DNA from: CAIWHR01 sp963811685
GTDB lineage: Bacteria; Pseudomonadota; Gammaproteobacteria; Burkholderiales; Casimicrobiaceae
Length of the DNA: 64,000 bases
Direction: 5' to 3'
NCBI GenBank assembly: GCA_963811685.1
Contig: CAWESK010000010.1
Span: 186,001 to 250,000 of the forward strand
Shown: one piece after another, positions 63,439 to 64,000 of the stretch
How positions within the stretch are numbered: position 1 is the first letter of the stretch
How the letters are laid out: every line of letters starts with the position of its first letter
Notes under the pieces: generated by a model
Told to the model about the DNA's origin: nothing
The model's database searches: none
What the model saw: only the letters and a program-made list of their open reading frames with translations
Translations under genes and position numbers: made by a program

Positions 63439-64000
63439 CTACGTGGCGCGGCGACCGGCCGCCGTCGTTGTCGCCGCCGCGCCATCCGCTTCGCGCGCGT
63501 AGCGGGCGTAGTGCAGGCGGCGAAATTCGGCTTCGGCCGGCTCGCCGCGCAACGCGAAGCTTCGTCCCGTCCGCGCGAACCCCGGATGATAGAAGGGGTC
63601 GGCCTCGATGAGCTCCCGCCAGCGGCCGAACATGGTCGCGATTTCGCGCTCGTTTTTCTCGTCGCCGCGGCTCACGCCCTCATGATGGATGACGACGACA
63701 TCGGGATCGACGATCACGCGATAGCCTTTGCGCAGGAGCCGCAGGCAGTAGTCGACGTCGTTCCAGGCGACGCGCAGTTCCACGTCGTCGAAGCCGCCCA
63801 TTTCGAGGAACAGCTTCCGCGGCGTGAGCATGCAGGCGGCGGTGACCGCTGCCACATCGCGGACCGCGCGCTTGTAGCACAGGGGACCGAGGTCGTCCGC
63901 TGCGTTCTTCTCGCCCTGGAAGTAGTGGCCGGTCAGCGCTTCGTGGCCCATCACGACGCCGAGATGCTGGATTCGCCCATCCGGGTACAGGAGCTTGGCG
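63439..64000 (-). CDS. Family 2 glycosyltransferase, C-terminal part (cut by window edge)
   Basis: The visible 187 residues are the C-terminal part of a GT2 enzyme, the start lying beyond 64000. The GVVMGHEALTGHYF stretch and VTAACMLTPRKLFLEMGGFDDVELRVAWNDVDYCLRLLRKGYRVIVDP match the acceptor-binding and ED/xED region of rhamnosyl- or O-antigen-type transferases. The end is AAATTTAAGRRAT. The sugar and acceptor cannot be told from this part. Confidence 0.8.
   Translation of the reverse strand, partial: AKLLYPDGRIQHLGVVMGHEALTGHYFQGEKNAADDLGPLCYKRAVRDVAAVTAACMLTPRKLFLEMGGFDDVELRVAWNDVDYCLRLLRKGYRVIVDPDVVVIHHEGVSRGDEKNEREIATMFGRWRELIEADPFYHPGFARTGRSFALRGEPAEAEFRRLHYARYAREADGAAATTTAAGRRAT

Noticed and set aside
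1..64000. CRISPR array, prophage or insertion sequence
   Set aside because: I saw no regularly spaced repeats, no transposase and no phage structural genes in the window.

Overview
The window looks like a chromosomal segment of a GC-rich betaproteobacterium. The evidence is the rpsU–yqeY–dnaG–rpoD block next to tsaD and plsY, a lysine/alanine-rich N-terminal extension on RpoD, a PEP-CTERM protein, and an arginine succinyltransferase (ast) cluster. About thirty single-base frame breaks hit otherwise well-conserved genes. They read more like uncorrected sequencing errors than real gene decay, so I annotate each such gene as one CDS and say where the frame breaks.

Left third (1-21,961): an extracellular or metal-type electron-transfer locus. 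A minus-strand operon encodes a two-domain c5-like cytochrome, a tetraheme c4/c553-like cytochrome, a small c553 and a membrane heme protein. Divergent from it are two tandem porin–cytochrome modules, each a periplasmic decaheme MtrA/PioA-type cytochrome followed by an MtrB/PioB-type 'decaheme-associated' barrel. Both barrels continue through a proline-rich linker into an OmpA-type peptidoglycan-binding domain, which I do not recognise as a described arrangement. The two modules share a nearly identical 437-bp 3' end that includes the terminator. Downstream come a membrane HdrD-like Fe-S oxidoreductase, a stand-alone cyclic-nucleotide-binding protein, a RatA/Coq10-like protein, a small cytochrome c, an 11-heme membrane-anchored cytochrome with a cytochrome b partner, a NapC/ImcH-like multiheme cytochrome and a c'-like cytochrome. 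Six perfect or near-perfect FNR/DNR-type palindromes (TTGAY-N4-RTCAA) sit upstream of these transcription units, suggesting one oxygen- or NO-responsive regulon. No outer-surface MtrC/OmcA-like cytochrome is visible, so the direction of electron flow is open.

Middle (21,990-35,311): a four-gene minus-strand operon (cNMP-domain thioredoxin-reductase-like protein, DsbA-like protein, UBP-type zinc finger, MFS transporter with a C-terminal monooxygenase-like domain), a thiolase and a DnaQ/GIY-YIG-like nuclease. Next is a tRNA with a CAT anticodon, probably tRNA-Ile2. It is followed by an AT-richer 1.3-kb insert carrying a sulfotransferase, and the insert is bounded by a 43-bp copy of the tRNA 5' half. 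Then come a Pat-type acyl-CoA-synthetase/GNAT protein, a secreted lectin-like protein and a PEP-CTERM protein with a candidate sigma-54 promoter.

Right half (35,312-64,000): housekeeping genes (rpoD, dnaG, yqeY, rpsU, tsaD, plsY, folB, xerD, ogt), a DctPQM TRAP transporter divergent from a fused HyuA-HyuB (5-oxoprolinase/hydantoinase) protein, glutathione peroxidase, three tandem paralogous peptide-type ABC substrate-binding proteins, an MFS exporter with a lipoprotein, the ridA–astC–astA–astB arginine catabolic operon, and the 3' part of a family 2 glycosyltransferase.
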